From assembly GCA_030610915.1 (NCBI GenBank), contig JAUWQS010000090.1:1-6766 (forward strand): a stretch of DNA of 6,766 nt, read 5' to 3'. This DNA is from Pseudomonadota bacterium. Its GTDB lineage: Bacteria; Desulfobacterota; Syntrophia; Syntrophales; JADFWA01. The notes below the pieces were generated by a model that did not search any database, had not been told where the DNA came from, and worked only from the letters and a program-made list of their open reading frames with translations. Shown here in pieces: positions 6,127-6,766 of this stretch (its first letter is position 1; each line of letters begins with the position of its first letter). A program made the translations under genes and the position numbers.

Positions 6127-6233
6127 AAGCCGTAAAGGGCTGCGATCCACAATCACTCTTACGTACCTGGGGTTGCCCCTATTTATTGAGCTATTACTAA
6201 ATATCCTTTAACCATTCACTGTTCAGAGGTATC

Positions 6234-6247
6234 AGCTCAATAAATAG
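6234..6247. repeat. Extra direct copy of the 5975-type element end
   Basis: AGCTCAATAAATAG at 6234-6247 repeats, in the same orientation, the core of the 21-bp end at 5975-5995. It is the third of four copies in about 460 bp. Confidence 0.65.
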
Positions 6248-6292
6248 CGGTAAATACCCTGGTACACCCTGATCCATCAAAACACCATGTAG

Positions 6293-6358
6293 GGGTTCGA
6301 TTCATCGAACCCGCAAGATGATCGATCATCGCGGCATCGGGTCGGATGAATCCGACCC
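6293..6358. repeat. Cluster of three perfect palindromes
   Basis: GGGTTCGAT (6293-6301) pairs perfectly with ATCGAACCC (6304-6312) around TC. GATGATCGATCATC (6317-6330) is a perfect 14-bp palindrome. GGGTCGGAT (6339-6347) pairs perfectly with ATCCGACCC (6350-6358) around GA. The first and third hairpins share design and partial sequence, so the whole block is itself a nested, imperfect inverted repeat. It is non-coding. Confidence 0.75.
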
Positions 6359-6370
6359 CAGCAATAGTTC

Positions 6371-6408
6371 GTCATTCCCGCCCTTGCCTTCGCGGGGGCG
6401 GGAGTGAC
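6371..6408. repeat. REP-like GC-rich palindrome with trailing T-run
   Basis: GTCATTCCCGCCC (6371-6383) is inverted at 6396-6408 (GGGCGGGAGTGAC) with 12 of 13 pairs. TTTTT follows at 6413-6417 after a 4-nt gap. The GTCATTCCCGC...GCGGGA.TGAC form is typical of dispersed extragenic palindromes. It might also stop transcription, but no gene ends nearby on this strand. Confidence 0.6.
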
Positions 6409-6424
6409 AGACTTTTTATGTAAT

Positions 6425-6436
6425 AGCTCAATAAAT
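6425..6436. repeat. Fourth copy of the 5975-type element end
   Basis: AGCTCAATAAAT at 6425-6436, preceded by TAAT as in the 5975 copy, in the same orientation. It matches the left end of the inverted-repeat element for 16 bases (6421-6436). Confidence 0.65.
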
Positions 6437-6476
6437 TGGTAACGGTTCAACATTCCCGGTTCAGCGGTTAAAAGCT

Positions 6477-6497
6477 GTCAACACTGAACACTGAACA
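6477..6497. repeat. Heptamer tandem array, CTGAACA type
   Basis: The units are GTCAACA (6477-6483, two mismatches), CTGAACA (6484-6490) and CTGAACA (6491-6497). CACTGTTCAG at 6216-6225 is a near inverted partner, which hints that 6214-6497 is another inverted-arm unit. Confidence 0.55.
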
Positions 6498-6545
6498 CTT
6501 TTTGGGTTCCGGCTTGTCCGGGTTAGGGTATAACGGGAGGGTGAA

Positions 6546-6766
6546 ATGGATTCAGGTATGTTCAAAAAAATAATCTTGTCAACTCTGTTTGTTTCGCTGT
6601 GCTTCATAACATCAATAGAAGCAAGAACCTTTAAGGTCGCAAGCTATAATGTAGAAAACCTGTTTGATCTTATTAGGGATGGGACGGAATACACCGAGTA
6701 TATTCCGAATACCGGTTATGGTTGGACCAAGAATATTGCAGATATCAAATACACCAATATTGTCAG
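6546..6766 (+). CDS. Exported endonuclease/exonuclease/phosphatase-family protein (5' part only)
   Basis: The gene runs off the right edge; 73 complete codons are present. A signal peptide is clear: FKKIILSTLFVSLCFITS (6-23), then a likely signal peptidase I site after IEA (24-26). The mature part begins with FKVASYNVENLFD (29-41), the hallmark first strand of the endonuclease/exonuclease/phosphatase superfamily, whose N and E help bind phosphate and divalent metal. An extracytoplasmic phosphodiesterase or nuclease is likely, but the substrate cannot be read from this fragment. ATG 6546 is chosen because GGGAGG (6535-6540) stands 5 nt upstream; the in-frame ATG at 6558 is too far from it. The gene is separated from the antitoxin gene by 600 bp of repeats and is probably its own transcription unit. 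Confidence 0.85.
   Translation, partial: MDSGMFKKIILSTLFVSLCFITSIEARTFKVASYNVENLFDLIRDGTEYTEYIPNTGYGWTKNIADIKYTNIV

Larger units (their letters stand above)
5975..6196. mobile_element. 222-bp element with perfect 21-bp terminal inverted repeats
   Basis: The 21 bases at 5975-5995 (beginning TAATAGCTCAATAAATAGGG) are the exact reverse complement of 6176-6196. A second, inner inverted repeat of heptamer units pairs 6049-6064 with 6112-6126, with one mismatch and one bulge. No ORF is present, consistent with a MITE-like non-autonomous element. The flanking 8-mers (5967-5974 and 6197-6204) do not match, so a target duplication is not seen; the insertion may be old, or the ends may be shared with neighbouring copies. 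It lies in the 600-bp gene-free stretch 5946-6545. Confidence 0.65.

Noticed and set aside
5946..6545. CRISPR array
   Set aside because: The repeats here are inverted or unevenly spaced and of mixed orientation; there is no regular repeat-spacer pattern.

Overview
The window looks like a chromosomal stretch of a Gram-negative, Desulfobacterota (deltaproteobacteria)-like or related environmental bacterium. This rests on the divergent Hsp70 cassette, the moderate base composition and the heavy load of short intergenic repeats. The taxonomic guess is inference only; no rRNA or other marker gene is present.

The core (280-5062) is a four-gene, same-strand chaperone cassette. It comprises a divergent GrpE (280-810), a DnaK/Hsp70 with an intact ATPase domain and a short C-terminal lid (1043-2758), a 661-residue basic-ended all-helical protein I do not recognise (2751-4736), and a 109-residue J-domain-like protein in which the HPD motif reads PPE (4733-5062). 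The last three overlap by 8 and 4 nt, so they are very probably translated together. The likely reading is a dedicated Hsp70 machine with its own exchange factor, a non-canonical J partner, and the unknown protein as client or adaptor.

Downstream is a HigB/HigA-like toxin-antitoxin pair of the HI1419/HI1420 type. The toxin is broken by a one-base frameshift near 5448 while the antitoxin (5667-5945) is intact. At the right edge (6546-6766) begins an exported endonuclease/exonuclease/phosphatase-family protein, cut by the window end.

The space between genes is unusually structured. Two MITE-like elements (862-1001 and 5103-5287) have terminal inverted repeats and 8-bp flanking direct repeats that look like target-site duplications. 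A third element (5975-6196) has perfect 21-bp inverted ends, and further copies of that end sequence lie at 6234 and 6425. Short arrays with a strict 7-bp period but different unit sequences occur in nearly every gap, and one supplies the last codons and stop of the GrpE gene. A cluster of near-perfect palindromes fills 6293-6408. The chaperone cassette with its altered J protein and the heptamer/MITE landscape are the two parts most worth following up.
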